Origin: Herbaspirillum sp.
GTDB taxonomy: Bacteria > Pseudomonadota > Gammaproteobacteria > Burkholderiales > Burkholderiaceae_D
Reading direction: 5' to 3'
Assembly (NCBI GenBank): GCA_028292625.1
Contig: JAQGLY010000056.1
Coordinates: 62,001-126,000 of the forward strand
Length of the DNA stretch: 64,000 bases
Made by a program: the position numbers and the translations under genes. Shown in pieces: positions 17,994 through 27,550 of this stretch. Positions within the stretch are counted from its first letter, which is position 1, and each line of letters starts with the position of its first letter. The notes beneath the pieces are model-generated. The model worked only from the letters and a program-made list of their open reading frames with translations, was not told the origin of the DNA and searched no databases.

Positions 17994-18533
17994 CTAAATC
18001 AAGGTACGCCATAAAGCAAATATCAGCAGGGTATAAAACGCCGCGACGATGTCGTCCCACATTACACCAAAACCGCCTTTGTAGCGACGGTCGAAATAGG
18101 CGATCGGCGGCGGCTTGACCATATCGAAGAAGCGAAAGCAGATAAACGCCAGGCACTGCGTCTTCAGATCTGCCGGAGTGACCAGCGCCAGCACCAGCCA
18201 GAACGCAACGATTTCATCCCATACCATGCTGCCGTGATCGGGCGCCTGCAGATCGCGGCCGGTCTTGGCGCACACGCCGATGCCGAGCAGAAACCCGGCG
18301 GCGACGACGATCAGCCAATTGGTCGGCGAAAACAGCTCCGGCCAGCGCCCGCTCAGCACCACGAACGACACCCAGCCGAGCAGGGTGCCGGAAGTGCCGG
18401 GCATGATCGGCGACAGGCCGCTGCCGAAACCTTGGGCGATCCAGTGCGCGGGATGCGCCAGCATGAAACGCGGACCGGGGCGGGGCGATTTCGCCTTCGG
18501 GGAAGTGACAGGAGGGTCGCTGGCTTGCATCAT
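17994..18533 (-). CDS. pgpA: Phosphatidylglycerophosphatase A
   Basis: A 179-residue membrane phosphatase that forms phosphatidylglycerol. The conserved GFGSGLSPIMPGTSGTL and DHGSMVWDEIVAFW segments (acidic metal-binding residues) and about four hydrophobic helices fit PgpA. Its ATG shares a base with the thiL stop (TGATG). A second Met follows at once, so the exact start is uncertain by one codon. Confidence 0.93.
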   Translation of the reverse strand: MMQASDPPVTSPKAKSPRPGPRFMLAHPAHWIAQGFGSGLSPIMPGTSGTLLGWVSFVVLSGRWPELFSPTNWLIVVAAGFLLGIGVCAKTGRDLQAPDHGSMVWDEIVAFWLVLALVTPADLKTQCLAFICFRFFDMVKPPPIAYFDRRYKGGFGVMWDDIVAAFYTLLIFALWRTLI

Positions 18534-19492
18534 CAGGAAAAATGGTCGAAAGAGGGAAAGGAAAGGGCCAGCGCCGAGCCGTCGCCGGCTTGCAGCCGCA
18601 AGCCGGGGGCCTGTTCGATGCTGCCGATGCGGGTGACCGCCACGCCGCAGCCGGCGGCGGCGCGCATGACGGCTTCACGGCGATCGGCGGCCGCGGTGAA
18701 GCAAAGTTCGTAATCGTCGCCGCCCGCCAGCGTGAAGCGATGTTGCAGTGCACGATCCTGTTGTTGCAGCATCGGACCGGGCGGCAACGCGTCGACATTG
18801 ACTAACGCGCCCACGCCCGAGCGTTGCAAAATATGCCCCAGATCGCCGTTGAGCCCATCCGACACATCGATGGCGGCATGGGCGACGCCGCGCAGCGCCA
18901 GCCCCAACGCCACGCGGGGCTGCGGCCGATGCATGCGCTCGCCCGCCAGTTGCTGAGTCTGTGCATCCAGCGCCACTTCCTGCCGGTAGCCGGCCAGCGC
19001 CAGCCGCGCGTCGCCCAAACTGCCGGAAACCCAGACATCGTCGCCGATCCGGGCCGCATCGCGGCGCAACGCGCCGCCGACCGGCGTTTCGCCGAAGACA
19101 GTGATGCTAATGGTCAGCGGTCCCTTGGTGGTGTCGCCGCCGATCAGCGGGCAGTCGTGGCGGTCGGCCAGCGCCAGCAAACCTTCCGAAAATGGCGCCA
19201 GCCATTCGGCGCGCGCCTCCGGCAGCGCCAGCGCCAGCGTAAACGCCAGCGGCTGCGCGCCCATCGCCGCCAGGTCCGATAAGTTGACGGCCAGACACTT
19301 GTGTCCCAGCGCCAGCGGATCGGCGCCGCGGAAGAAATGACGGTCTTCCACCAGCATGTCGGAAGAAATCGCCAATTGCATGCCAGGCGTCGGATTGAGC
19401 AATGCGCAGTCGTCGCCGATGCCGAGCGCGACGCGGCCGGCAGGCGCGGCGGGACGGGTGAAATAGCGGGCGATCAGATCGAATTCGGTCAT
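18533..19492 (-). CDS. thiL: Thiamine-monophosphate kinase
   Basis: A 319-residue kinase converting thiamine phosphate to thiamine diphosphate. GIGDDCALL near the N-terminus and the IDVSDGLNGDLGHI and GGDDYELCF motifs are diagnostic. The start used is the ATG at 19492 (MTEFDLIARYF), the family's usual N-terminus; the frame is open 29 codons further upstream without similarity. It is the first gene of the thiL-pgpA-pncC operon and divergent from maeB. Confidence 0.95.
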   Translation of the reverse strand: MTEFDLIARYFTRPAAPAGRVALGIGDDCALLNPTPGMQLAISSDMLVEDRHFFRGADPLALGHKCLAVNLSDLAAMGAQPLAFTLALALPEARAEWLAPFSEGLLALADRHDCPLIGGDTTKGPLTISITVFGETPVGGALRRDAARIGDDVWVSGSLGDARLALAGYRQEVALDAQTQQLAGERMHRPQPRVALGLALRGVAHAAIDVSDGLNGDLGHILQRSGVGALVNVDALPPGPMLQQQDRALQHRFTLAGGDDYELCFTAAADRREAVMRAAAGCGVAVTRIGSIEQAPGLRLQAGDGSALALSFPSFDHFS

Positions 19493-19668
19493 GGCGACGA
19501 TTGTACATAAGGAAGCGCCCGGCAAGTTGATTTGCGGACCGGCGGGGGCTTCGATTCGCGCAATTTTGCTGCGCTGCAAGGCACGTGTTATCGAAGCCGG
19601 GCGGCATTCGGACCGAGGACTCTGGTAAAATCTGCGTTTCCCCGGTCACTGAAAAGAGAACGTATAGT

Positions 19669-21981
19669 ATGGATTCGATCATCGATGTAAAAGAGCAGAT
19701 GCGCCAGCAACTGCGCCAGGCCGCCTTGGAATACCACGAGTTTCCGACCCCGGGCAAAATCAGCGTCACCCCCACCAAGCAATTGAGCAATCAGCACGAT
19801 CTGTCGCTGGCGTATTCGCCTGGCGTCGCGTCGGCCTGCGAAGAGATTGTGGCCGATCCGGCCAATGCATTCAAATATACCGCCCGCGGCAATCTGGTCG
19901 CGGTCATCACCAACGGCACCGCCGTGCTGGGCCTGGGCAACATCGGCGCGCTGGCCTCCAAGCCGGTGATGGAAGGCAAGGGCGTGCTGTTCAAGAAATT
20001 CGCCGGCATCGACGTCTTCGATATCGAAATCAACGAAACCGATCCGGACAAGCGGTGCGACATCATCGCCGCGCTGGAACCGACGTTCGGCGGCGTCAAT
20101 CTGGAAGACATCAAGGCGCCGGAGTGCTTCTATATCGAGCGCAAGCTGCGCGACCGGATGAAGATTCCGGTATTCCACGACGATCAGCACGGCACCGCGA
20201 TCATCGTCGGCGCGGCGATCCTGAACGGCCTGAAGCTGGTCGGCAAGTCGATCAACGAATGCAAGCTGGTGGTCTCCGGAGCCGGCGCGGCGGCGCTGGC
20301 CTGCCTGGATCTGATCCTCGATCTGGGCTTTCCGCTAAAGAATATTTATGTGACCGATCTGGCGGGCGTCGTCTACAAGGGCCGCACCGAGCTGATGGAT
20401 CCGGACAAGGAACGTTTCATGCAGGACACCGACGCGCGCACGCTGGCCGACGTGATTCCGGGCGCGGACATTTTCCTCGGGCTGTCGGCCGCCGGCGTAT
20501 TGAAAGCCGACATGGTCAGGGCGATGGCGCCGCGTCCGCTGGTGCTGGCGCTGGCCAATCCGGTGCCTGAGATTTCACCGGAAGAAGTCAAGGCCATCCG
20601 CGACGACGCGATCATCGCCACCGGCCGGTCCGACTATCCGAATCAGGTCAACAACGTACTGTGCTTTCCGTACATCTTCCGCGGCGCGCTGGATTCCGGC
20701 GCGACCACGATCACCCGCGAAATGGAAATCGCCGCGGTGCACGCGATCGCCGATCTGGCGCAGGCCGAGCAATCCGATATCGTCGCCACCACCTACGGCA
20801 TCAGCAATATGGCCTTCGGTCCGGAATTCATCATTCCGAAGCCGTTCGATCCGCGCCTGATGATCAAGATCGCGCCCGCCGTCGCGCGCGCCGCCGAAAC
20901 ATCCGGCGTCGCGGCCCGTCCGATCCAGGACATGGAAGCGTATATCGATCGCCTGCAGCAGTTCGTCTACCGCAGCGGCACCTTCATGCGGCCGATGTTC
21001 CAGATCGCCAAAAAGGCGCCGATCGAACGCAAACGCATCATCTATGCCGAAGGCGAAGAAGAGCGCGTGCTGCGCGCGGTGCAGGTGGTGGTCGACGAAA
21101 AGCTGGCGCGGCCAACACTGGTCGGACGTCCCGCGGTGCTGGAACAACGCATCAAGCGCTTCGGCCTGCGACTGGAGCCGGGCCGCGATTTCGAGGTCAT
21201 CAATCCGGATTTCGACGAGCGTTATCGCGATTACTGGGAAACCTATCTCGCGATGACCGACCGCAAGGGCGTCACCGAGCAGTACGCGCGCGTGGAAATG
21301 CGCCGCCGCCACACGCTGATCGGCGCGATGGCGATCCACAAGGGCCATGCCGACGGCATGATTTGCGGTACCTTCGGCACCACGCAACTGCATTTGCATT
21401 ACATCGATCAGGTGTTGGGCAAGCGCGACGGCGTGAACGTGTACGCCGCGATGAACGCGCTGATCCTGAGCGATCGTCAATTGGTGCTGGTCGATACGCA
21501 CGTCAACGAAAACCCGACCGCGCAGCAATTGGCGGACATCACCGGGATGGCCGCCGACGAAATGCTGCGCTTCGGCCTCAAGCCACGCGCGGCGTTGCTG
21601 TCGCATTCGAACTTCGGTTCCAGCAACAGCGAATCGGCCGTCAAGATGCGCAATGTGCTGGGCCTGCTGCGCGAACAGCGGCCGGACCTGGAAGTCGACG
21701 GCGAAATGCATGGCGACGCCGCGCTCGACAACTGCCTGCTGCGCAAGCAAATGCCGAACTCGACATTGACCGGCGACGCCAATCTGTTGGTGATGCCGGG
21801 TATCGAATCGGCCAACATCGCGTACAACCTGTTGAAAACCACGTCCGGCAACGGCGTGGCGATTGGCCCGATCCTGCTGGGCTGCGCCAAGCCGGTGCAT
21901 ATCCTGACGCCGTCGGCCACCGTGCGGCGTATCGTCAATATGACGGCCTTGTGCGTGGTGGATGCGTTGTCGGAGCGTTGA
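19669..21981 (+). CDS. maeB: NADP-dependent malic enzyme with phosphotransacetylase-like domain
   Basis: A 770-residue enzyme that decarboxylates malate to pyruvate. The N-terminal malic enzyme domain (about 1-430) shows [16 protein letters not shown] and the Rossmann motif GAGAAA. The C-terminal half (about 440-770) resembles phosphotransacetylase and usually acts as an allosteric acetyl-CoA-sensing domain in MaeB. The ATG at 19669 gives the standard length; 28 upstream in-frame codons are unlike the family. It ends before a strong shared terminator. Confidence 0.95.
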   Translation: MDSIIDVKEQMRQQLRQAALEYHEFPTPGKISVTPTKQLSNQHDLSLAYSPGVASACEEIVADPANAFKYTARGNLVAVITNGTAVLGLGNIGALASKPVMEGKGVLFKKFAGIDVFDIEINETDPDKRCDIIAALEPTFGGVNLEDIKAPECFYIERKLRDRMKIPVFHDDQHGTAIIVGAAILNGLKLVGKSINECKLVVSGAGAAALACLDLILDLGFPLKNIYVTDLAGVVYKGRTELMDPDKERFMQDTDARTLADVIPGADIFLGLSAAGVLKADMVRAMAPRPLVLALANPVPEISPEEVKAIRDDAIIATGRSDYPNQVNNVLCFPYIFRGALDSGATTITREMEIAAVHAIADLAQAEQSDIVATTYGISNMAFGPEFIIPKPFDPRLMIKIAPAVARAAETSGVAARPIQDMEAYIDRLQQFVYRSGTFMRPMFQIAKKAPIERKRIIYAEGEEERVLRAVQVVVDEKLARPTLVGRPAVLEQRIKRFGLRLEPGRDFEVINPDFDERYRDYWETYLAMTDRKGVTEQYARVEMRRRHTLIGAMAIHKGHADGMICGTFGTTQLHLHYIDQVLGKRDGVNVYAAMNALILSDRQLVLVDTHVNENPTAQQLADITGMAADEMLRFGLKPRAALLSHSNFGSSNSESAVKMRNVLGLLREQRPDLEVDGEMHGDAALDNCLLRKQMPNSTLTGDANLLVMPGIESANIAYNLLKTTSGNGVAIGPILLGCAKPVHILTPSATVRRIVNMTALCVVDALSER

Positions 21982-22040
21982 TCCCGGACTTCGATGCAAA
22001 GTACGGCCGGCCGTAAAACGCCGGTCTGTTTGTCCCGATG

Positions 22041-22079
22041 AAAAAAAAGCGTGTTCCGCAAGGAGACACGCTTTTTTTA
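22041..22079. terminator. Bidirectional intrinsic terminator between maeB and the APE operon
   Basis: An A-run (22041-22048), GCGTGT, an 11-nt loop, ACACGC and a T-run (22072-22078) make a symmetric hairpin that works on both strands. It closes both maeB and the long minus-strand aryl polyene operon. Confidence 0.9.
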
Positions 22080-22101
22080 CGTCGCCAGACTTCCTTCTTT
22101 C

Positions 22102-23364
22102 TCAGGATGCATACCGTTTGAAAATCAATGAAGTGTTGATGCCGCCGAAAGCGAAATTATTCGACATCACGTATTCGCCGTCCAGCACGCGGCCCGCGTC
22201 GACGATGTAATCCAGGTCCGCGCACTGCGGGTCCACGTTTTTCAGGTTGATGGTCGGCGCGAACCATTGCCGGTGCATCATTTCGATGCTGAGCCAGGCT
22301 TCCAGCGCGCCGCACGCGCCCAGCGTGTGTCCCATATAACTTTTCAGCGAACTGATCGGCGTGTTGGCGCCGAACACCTGCGCGGTGGCATGCGATTCGG
22401 CGACGTCGCCCTGTTGCGTGCCGGTGCCGTGCGCATTCACATAAGCGATCGCCGATGGCGGCAGTCCGGCGTCGGCCAGCGCCAGTTCGATCGCGATGCG
22501 CATGGTCGGGGCATTCGGATTGGTGACGTGGCAGCCGTCGCTGTTGGTGCCGAAGCCGACGATTTCGGCATAGATCTTTGCGCCGCGCGCACGCGCATGC
22601 TCCAGATCTTCCAGAATCAGCGTGCCGGCGCCTTCGCCGATGACCAGGCCGTCGCGCTGCGCGTCGAATGGATTCGGCGTCAGGTCCGGGGTATCGTTGC
22701 GCACGCTAGTGGCGTACAGCGTATCGAATACCGCGGCTTCGGTGGCGCACAGTTCTTCGGCGCCGCCGGCGATCATCGCGATCTGGCGGCCGCTGCGGAT
22801 CGCTTCGAATGCATAACCGATGCCCTGGCTGCCCGAGGTGCAGGCGCTGGAGGTAGTGACGATGCGGCCGGTGACCCCGAAAAACACGCCCATGTTAACG
22901 GCGGCGGTATGCGACATCATTTTGATGTAGGTGGTGGCGTTGATGTTCTTGGTGGTCTTTTCCAGAAACATCAGGCTGAAGTCGCCGATCGCTTTCGGCG
23001 TGCCGGCCGACGATCCGTAGGCGATGCCGAGCATGCCCCCGGTCAGCAGCGGATCGTCCAGCAGGCCGGCGTCGATCAGCGCCAGTTCGCTGGCGCGCGT
23101 GGCCATCAGCGCGACGCGTCCCATGGCGCGCGTGGTTTTGCGGTTGTAGCGGTCCGATAGGGAAAATGCGGCGGCAGGCGCGCCGAGCCGGGTATGCAGG
23201 CCCTGATATTCATCCCAATCGTTCATGCGCACCACCGCATTGCGATAGCTGCGCAGGCGTTCGCCGATGTCGTCCCAGTTGCAGCCGAGCGGGCTGATGC
23301 CGGCCATGCCGGTGACCGCGACCCGGCGTTCGGTGCGGGTGCGCGCGCTTGTGTGTGCCGTCAT
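22102..23364 (-). CDS. apeR: Beta-ketoacyl-ACP synthase (ApeR type)
   Basis: A FabF-like ketosynthase of 420 residues. The active-site Cys (Cys175 in SSACTSGSQG) and the two His motifs (AHGTGTQQGD and SYMGHTLGACG) are intact, so it is catalytic. It is the last gene of the APE operon and overlaps the ketoreductase stop by 4 nt. In the characterised APE system the ApeR ketosynthase works as a homodimer beside the ApeO/ApeC pair; that role is assigned here by gene order (O-P-Q-R) and similarity. Confidence 0.88.
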   Translation of the reverse strand: MTAHTSARTRTERRVAVTGMAGISPLGCNWDDIGERLRSYRNAVVRMNDWDEYQGLHTRLGAPAAAFSLSDRYNRKTTRAMGRVALMATRASELALIDAGLLDDPLLTGGMLGIAYGSSAGTPKAIGDFSLMFLEKTTKNINATTYIKMMSHTAAVNMGVFFGVTGRIVTTSSACTSGSQGIGYAFEAIRSGRQIAMIAGGAEELCATEAAVFDTLYATSVRNDTPDLTPNPFDAQRDGLVIGEGAGTLILEDLEHARARGAKIYAEIVGFGTNSDGCHVTNPNAPTMRIAIELALADAGLPPSAIAYVNAHGTGTQQGDVAESHATAQVFGANTPISSLKSYMGHTLGACGALEAWLSIEMMHRQWFAPTINLKNVDPQCADLDYIVDAGRVLDGEYVMSNNFAFGGINTSLIFKRYAS

Positions 23365-24086
23365 GCCAGCCCTCCATTAACCGAAATCACCTGGCGCGTA
23401 ATGTAGGCCGCGTCGTCTCCCATCAGAAAGGCGACCGCGGCCGCCACTTCCTCCGGCTGGCCGACGCGGCGCACCGGAATCATTTTCAGGATCTCATCCA
23501 TGGGCGCGCTCTCCAGCATGTCGGTCTGGATCACGCCGGGCGCGACGCAGTTGACGGTGATCTGCCGTTTCGCCAGTTCCAGCGCCAGCGCCTTGGTGGC
23601 GCCGATGATGCCGGCTTTGGCGGCGCTGTAATTGACCTGGCCGCGATTGCCGACCAGGCCGGATACCGACGCCAGGGTCACGATGCGGCCCGGCAGGCGC
23701 CGCTGCACCAGCGGCATCACCAGCGGCTGCAGCACATTGTAAAAGCCGTCCAGATTGGTTTTCAGCACGCTGTCCCAGTCCTCGCCGGACATCATCGGAA
23801 AGGCGTTGTCGCGCGCGATGCCGGCATTGCAAACGATGCCGTAATAACAGCCGTGCCGTTCGACGTCGGCCAGCAGGACTTCGGCGGTTTCCTCGCGCCG
23901 GCCGATATCGAACTGCAATACGCGCGCCTGCCGTCCCAGCGCGGCGATCGCCTGCGCCGCCTCATCGGCGGCGTCGCGCCGGGAATGGCAATGTAGCACG
24001 AGGTCGAAACCGTCGCGCGCCAGGCGCAGCGCAATCGCTTTGCCGATGCCCCGGCTGGAACCGGTCACCAAAACCGTTTTATTCAT
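23361..24086 (-). CDS. apeQ: 3-oxoacyl-ACP reductase (ApeQ type)
   Basis: A FabG-like SDR of 241 residues reducing the beta-keto group in each polyene extension cycle. The cofactor motif TGSSRGIG, NAG, and the Ser / YSAAK catalytic residues are present. It overlaps both neighbours by 4 nt (ATGA junctions), consistent with coupled translation. Within this cluster it is the only ketoreductase. Confidence 0.9.
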   Translation of the reverse strand: MNKTVLVTGSSRGIGKAIALRLARDGFDLVLHCHSRRDAADEAAQAIAALGRQARVLQFDIGRREETAEVLLADVERHGCYYGIVCNAGIARDNAFPMMSGEDWDSVLKTNLDGFYNVLQPLVMPLVQRRLPGRIVTLASVSGLVGNRGQVNYSAAKAGIIGATKALALELAKRQITVNCVAPGVIQTDMLESAPMDEILKMIPVRRVGQPEEVAAAVAFLMGDDAAYITRQVISVNGGLA

Positions 24087-24565
24087 ACGGAACCCTCGTT
24101 AAAAAATGCCTGCGGGTCGTTCGGCTGGAACACGGTCAGCGTGGCGCTGGCGACGCGTTGCGCGCCGTCGTCGATGAAGCATTCGAACGACCCTAATCCA
24201 TTCTCGGCCTGCAGCAATTGTTGTACGTGAATATGGAGTGTGCTGCCCAGCGGAAAACGATCGCGGCTTGCAGTATAGCGCCGGCTGCCGAGCAGGAAAC
24301 CGATCTTGACGGTTTCGGCGCATCCTTCCCGGTAGCGCCGGTATCCCGCGCAGGCGGCGACGGCCTGCGCCATGTATTCGATGCCGATCCAGCTGCCGAC
24401 GCCGTCGGGCCCGGCAAACAGCGTCTGCGGCGTGATGCGGACCTCGGCTTGCAGGGTATCCTCGCCGACGGCGACGACACGATCCAGCAGCAGCATGGTG
24501 GCCGTATGCGGCACCAGATCGGCGACCGGCGGAATCCCGGCTGTTCGCAGCTTGTGCGCATCCAT
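24083..24565 (-). CDS. apeP: Hotdog-fold 3-hydroxyacyl-ACP dehydratase (ApeP type)
   Basis: A 160-residue hotdog protein. The start is the ATG at 24565, after GGGAGG and sharing a base with the upstream ketosynthase stop (TAATG). Residues LVPHTATMLLLDRVV and WIGIEYMAQAVAACAG match the ApeP-like dehydratase family. In the studied APE pathway ApeP pairs with the FabZ-like ApeI to form the active dehydratase; here the ApeI partner is fused to the ligase. The function is inferred from that precedent. Confidence 0.87.
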   Translation of the reverse strand: MDAHKLRTAGIPPVADLVPHTATMLLLDRVVAVGEDTLQAEVRITPQTLFAGPDGVGSWIGIEYMAQAVAACAGYRRYREGCAETVKIGFLLGSRRYTASRDRFPLGSTLHIHVQQLLQAENGLGSFECFIDDGAQRVASATLTVFQPNDPQAFFNEGSV

Positions 24566-25749
24566 TATTGCCTCCCAAAAATCAAGGCCGCATTGGCGCC
24601 GCCGAACGCGAACGAATTGCTCAGCGCCAGGCGCAGCGGCCGTCCCAGCCTTTGGCCGGGCGTCACGATATTCAATACGGGCAGCTCCGGATCCGCCGCG
24701 CCGTCCCACAGATGCGGCGGCAGCGCGCCTTGCGGATTACGGTCCTGCATCGCCAGCCAGCACAGCCCGGCTTCGATCGCGCTGGCCGCGCCCAGCGCAT
24801 GGCCGGTCAGCGGCTTGGTCGAGCTGACCGCGACCCGTGCCCCGAACAGCGCGTCGACCACGGCGCATTCCATGGCGTCGTTCTGCCGCGTCGCGGTGCC
24901 GTGCAGATTGATGTAATCGATCTCGGCCGCCTCGACGCCGGCGCGCTGCAAGGCCTGCCGTATCGCCAGCGTGGCGCCGTGGCCGCTCGGATCCGGCGCC
25001 GAAATATGATGCGCATCGGACGACTCGCCCCAGCCGCGCAAAGCGACCGTCGCCTCGTCGCGGCTCATCAGAAACAGCGCGGCGCCTTCGCCGATGTTGA
25101 TGCCGTTGCGGTTGGCGCTGAGCGGCTGGCAACGCGTGCGGCTGACCGATTCCAGCGCATGAAATCCGGCGATGGTGAATGCGCTCAGCGTATCGACGCC
25201 GCCGGTGACGATGGCGTCGCATAGCCCCATGTTGAGCAGCCGCGCCGCGCTGGCCATCGCCTTCGCGCTGGACGCGCAGGCGCTGGAATGGGTATAGGCC
25301 GGCCCTCCTATGCCCAGCGTCAGCGCCAGGGCCGCCGCCGGCGATCCCAGTTCCTGTTGTCCGTAATGAAAATCGGGCGGCAGCCGGCCGTCGGCCCGAT
25401 AGCGGCGCATCGCCGCTTCGGCCTCGGCGATGCCGGAGGTGCTGGCGCCGATCACGACGCCGACACGGTCGGGGCCGTAATGCGCGATGGCCGCATCCAC
25501 CGCCGGACGGATCTGCGCCAGCGCCGCCAGCGCCAGCCGGCTGTTGCGGCTGCGTTCGCGCAAGGGCAGATGATCCGCCGTCGGCAGTGCGCTATCGGGC
25601 TGTGCGATGCTGCCGAGCGGCAGCGCCAGCTCCGGCAGATGGCGGCTGTCCAGCGACAGGCCGCTGCGTCCGGCGAACATCGCCGCGGCGATCGCATCGT
25701 GATCGGCGCCGATGGCGCACAGCATGCCGAGCCGGTTCAGATAAATCAT
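24565..25749 (-). CDS. apeO: Beta-ketoacyl-ACP synthase (ApeO type)
   Basis: A 394-residue ketosynthase with a catalytic Cys (Cys158 in SSACASSAK) and His motifs LHGTATRQND and PLTGHALGAAS. It overlaps the DUF3261 gene upstream by 4 nt. In known APE systems ApeO forms a KS/CLF heterodimer with ApeC, here the gene at 38208-38975. The assignment as O rather than R rests on gene order next to ApeP. Confidence 0.87.
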   Translation of the reverse strand: MIYLNRLGMLCAIGADHDAIAAAMFAGRSGLSLDSRHLPELALPLGSIAQPDSALPTADHLPLRERSRNSRLALAALAQIRPAVDAAIAHYGPDRVGVVIGASTSGIAEAEAAMRRYRADGRLPPDFHYGQQELGSPAAALALTLGIGGPAYTHSSACASSAKAMASAARLLNMGLCDAIVTGGVDTLSAFTIAGFHALESVSRTRCQPLSANRNGINIGEGAALFLMSRDEATVALRGWGESSDAHHISAPDPSGHGATLAIRQALQRAGVEAAEIDYINLHGTATRQNDAMECAVVDALFGARVAVSSTKPLTGHALGAASAIEAGLCWLAMQDRNPQGALPPHLWDGAADPELPVLNIVTPGQRLGRPLRLALSNSFAFGGANAALIFGRQ

Positions 25750-26336
25750 GATGGATCGGGCGCCGACGTGATGGTCAGCCGGTAGTGATAGCGCAGATTG
25801 GTCAGCACCACCTGGCCGCCCCAGCGCTGCGCGGTCGGATAGGCGATCACCGTGATCGGCTGCTGTTCGAACGACAGCGTGCGGCGCATGCCGGCGCCGT
25901 CGGCGCTATCCTGCAATTGCCAGCCCCGCGGCAGCGCCGCGCGGATCGCCGGCGCCGGCCACAGCGTCAATTGCAGGTCTTCCAGCACGTCCTCGCCGCG
26001 CACCTGCGCCGGCAGCATGAAATGGCGCCAGGTTTTCAATTCCTTGCCGTCGTACTGCACCGTCATCACGCGCTGGCCGAGCGCCAGTCCGACCAGCGTC
26101 AATTGCTGTGCGTCGATTTCCAGCGCGGTGTCGAGCTCGTCGGTGCGGCCGGCGCGTTCCACGGTCAGATGTTGCTGCAGGCTGAGCGACTGTCCCAGCG
26201 AGGCCGGCGGCAGTTGCAGTCCCAGCCGGGCGACCGGCGCCGGCGCGGACGGCGCGATGGCGCAGCCGGCCAGCGCGGCGGCGGCCGCCAATGCCGCTAA
26301 TGCGCGCCTGGATGCTGCGATCAACGCGGTTTGCAT
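25746..26336 (-). CDS. DUF3261 lipoprotein of the APE cluster
   Basis: A 196-residue predicted lipoprotein. The lipobox LAGC lies at about residues 23-26 after a hydrophobic alanine-rich signal. The start is the ATG at 26336 after GGAGAG, overlapping the end of the flavoprotein gene. The rest is beta-rich with no catalytic motif. DUF3261 members typically occur in aryl polyene clusters. By analogy with LolA/LolB it could receive cargo from the LolA-like protein encoded at 29935-30570; this is inference. Confidence 0.8.
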   Translation of the reverse strand: MQTALIAASRRALAALAAAAALAGCAIAPSAPAPVARLGLQLPPASLGQSLSLQQHLTVERAGRTDELDTALEIDAQQLTLVGLALGQRVMTVQYDGKELKTWRHFMLPAQVRGEDVLEDLQLTLWPAPAIRAALPRGWQLQDSADGAGMRRTLSFEQQPITVIAYPTAQRWGGQVVLTNLRYHYRLTITSAPDPS

Positions 26337-27550
26337 ATGCTCTCCAGCGCGGCCAGCCGGCGGCGGCTTTCGCTGACATACGGATTGCTGACGTCCCATG
26401 CATAACCCGCCAGAATCGACGAGATCATGCGGCGGATGTCGTCTTGCTGATGCTCATGAAAAATGACGTCCTGAAAATTGCCTGCGTACCAGGATTCGAC
26501 AAATGTACGAAAGGTGTCGACGCCCTTTTTGAGCGGGATGGCGAACTCGCTTTCCCAATCCGGTTCGGCGCCGTCCAGCTGGCGTTGCAGGCAAGCCGCC
26601 GCCAGGCTCGCCGATTTCATCGCGATGGTGACGCCGGAAGAAAATACCGGATCGAGGAATTCACCGGCATTGCCGAGCAGGGCGTAACCCTTGCCCCACA
26701 GGGACTTGACGTTCGATGCATAGCCGACGATCTGGCGCGCCGGCGTATCCCATTGCGCATTGGCCAGTAGCCGCCGCTGCGTCGGCTCGGCATCGACCAG
26801 CGCCTGCAGCCGCTCCGTTTCGTTGCCTTGGAATTGCGCGAGAAAGGACTGCTCGGCGACCACGCCGATCGAGCAGCGCCCGTTGGCGAACGGGATCAGC
26901 CAGTACCAGACATCGCAATGTTCCGGATGAACGCAGATGCGGATCTTGTTGCGATCGAATTGGGGATCGTCGATGCCGTCCGCGATGTGCGTGAAAATCG
27001 CGCCGCGCACCGGAAAATTCGATGGCTGCTCCAGATCCAGCAGCCGCGGCAGTACGCGTCCGAAGCCGCTGGCGTCGAGCACGAAACCGGCTTCGATGCG
27101 ATAGGCGATGCCGTCCGGATCCGCGACGGTGAGCTGCGCCGCGGCGCCGGAGAAATCGGCCGCCAGCACCTGGTGCCGGTAACGCAGATCGGCCCCCTGG
27201 CGCGCCGCTTGGGTCGCCAGCAGCAGATCGAAGCCGGCGCGCTGCACTTGATAGGTCGTGCCCCAGCCGGGCGAATGCTTGTCGCGGAAGTCGAAGGAGG
27301 TATATTGGTCGCCGCGCACGAAGGCCGCGCCGTTCTTGTACTGGAAGCCGGCTTCGACCACCGCCCGCAGCATGCCGGCCTGTTCGATGTATTGCATGCT
27401 TTGCGGCAGCAGGCTTTCGCCGATCGAGAAACGCGGAAACTGCTCGCGCTCCAGCATGACCACGTGACGGCCCTGCTGTCGCAACAGGGCCGCGGCCACC
27501 GCGCCGGCCGGGCCGGCGCCGATGATAAGTACTTCGCAACGTTCAGTCAT
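26321..27550 (-). CDS. FAD-dependent oxidoreductase, halogenase-like
   Basis: A 409-residue flavoprotein of the flavin-dependent halogenase superfamily. The N-terminal FAD motif GAGPAG and RFSIGESLLP are followed by FQYKNGAAF (possible active-site Lys). WYWLIP at residues 215-220 matches the WxWxIP signature of flavin halogenases, and FLDPVFSSG at 298-306 matches their second signature. The start is the ATG at 27550, overlapping the exporter gene by 8 nt. Members in APE clusters are usually labelled only as oxidoreductase; reduction or oxidation of the aromatic head or polyene is possible. No flavin reductase is nearby. Confidence 0.8.
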   Translation of the reverse strand: MTERCEVLIIGAGPAGAVAAALLRQQGRHVVMLEREQFPRFSIGESLLPQSMQYIEQAGMLRAVVEAGFQYKNGAAFVRGDQYTSFDFRDKHSPGWGTTYQVQRAGFDLLLATQAARQGADLRYRHQVLAADFSGAAAQLTVADPDGIAYRIEAGFVLDASGFGRVLPRLLDLEQPSNFPVRGAIFTHIADGIDDPQFDRNKIRICVHPEHCDVWYWLIPFANGRCSIGVVAEQSFLAQFQGNETERLQALVDAEPTQRRLLANAQWDTPARQIVGYASNVKSLWGKGYALLGNAGEFLDPVFSSGVTIAMKSASLAAACLQRQLDGAEPDWESEFAIPLKKGVDTFRTFVESWYAGNFQDVIFHEHQQDDIRRMISSILAGYAWDVSNPYVSESRRRLAALESICKPR

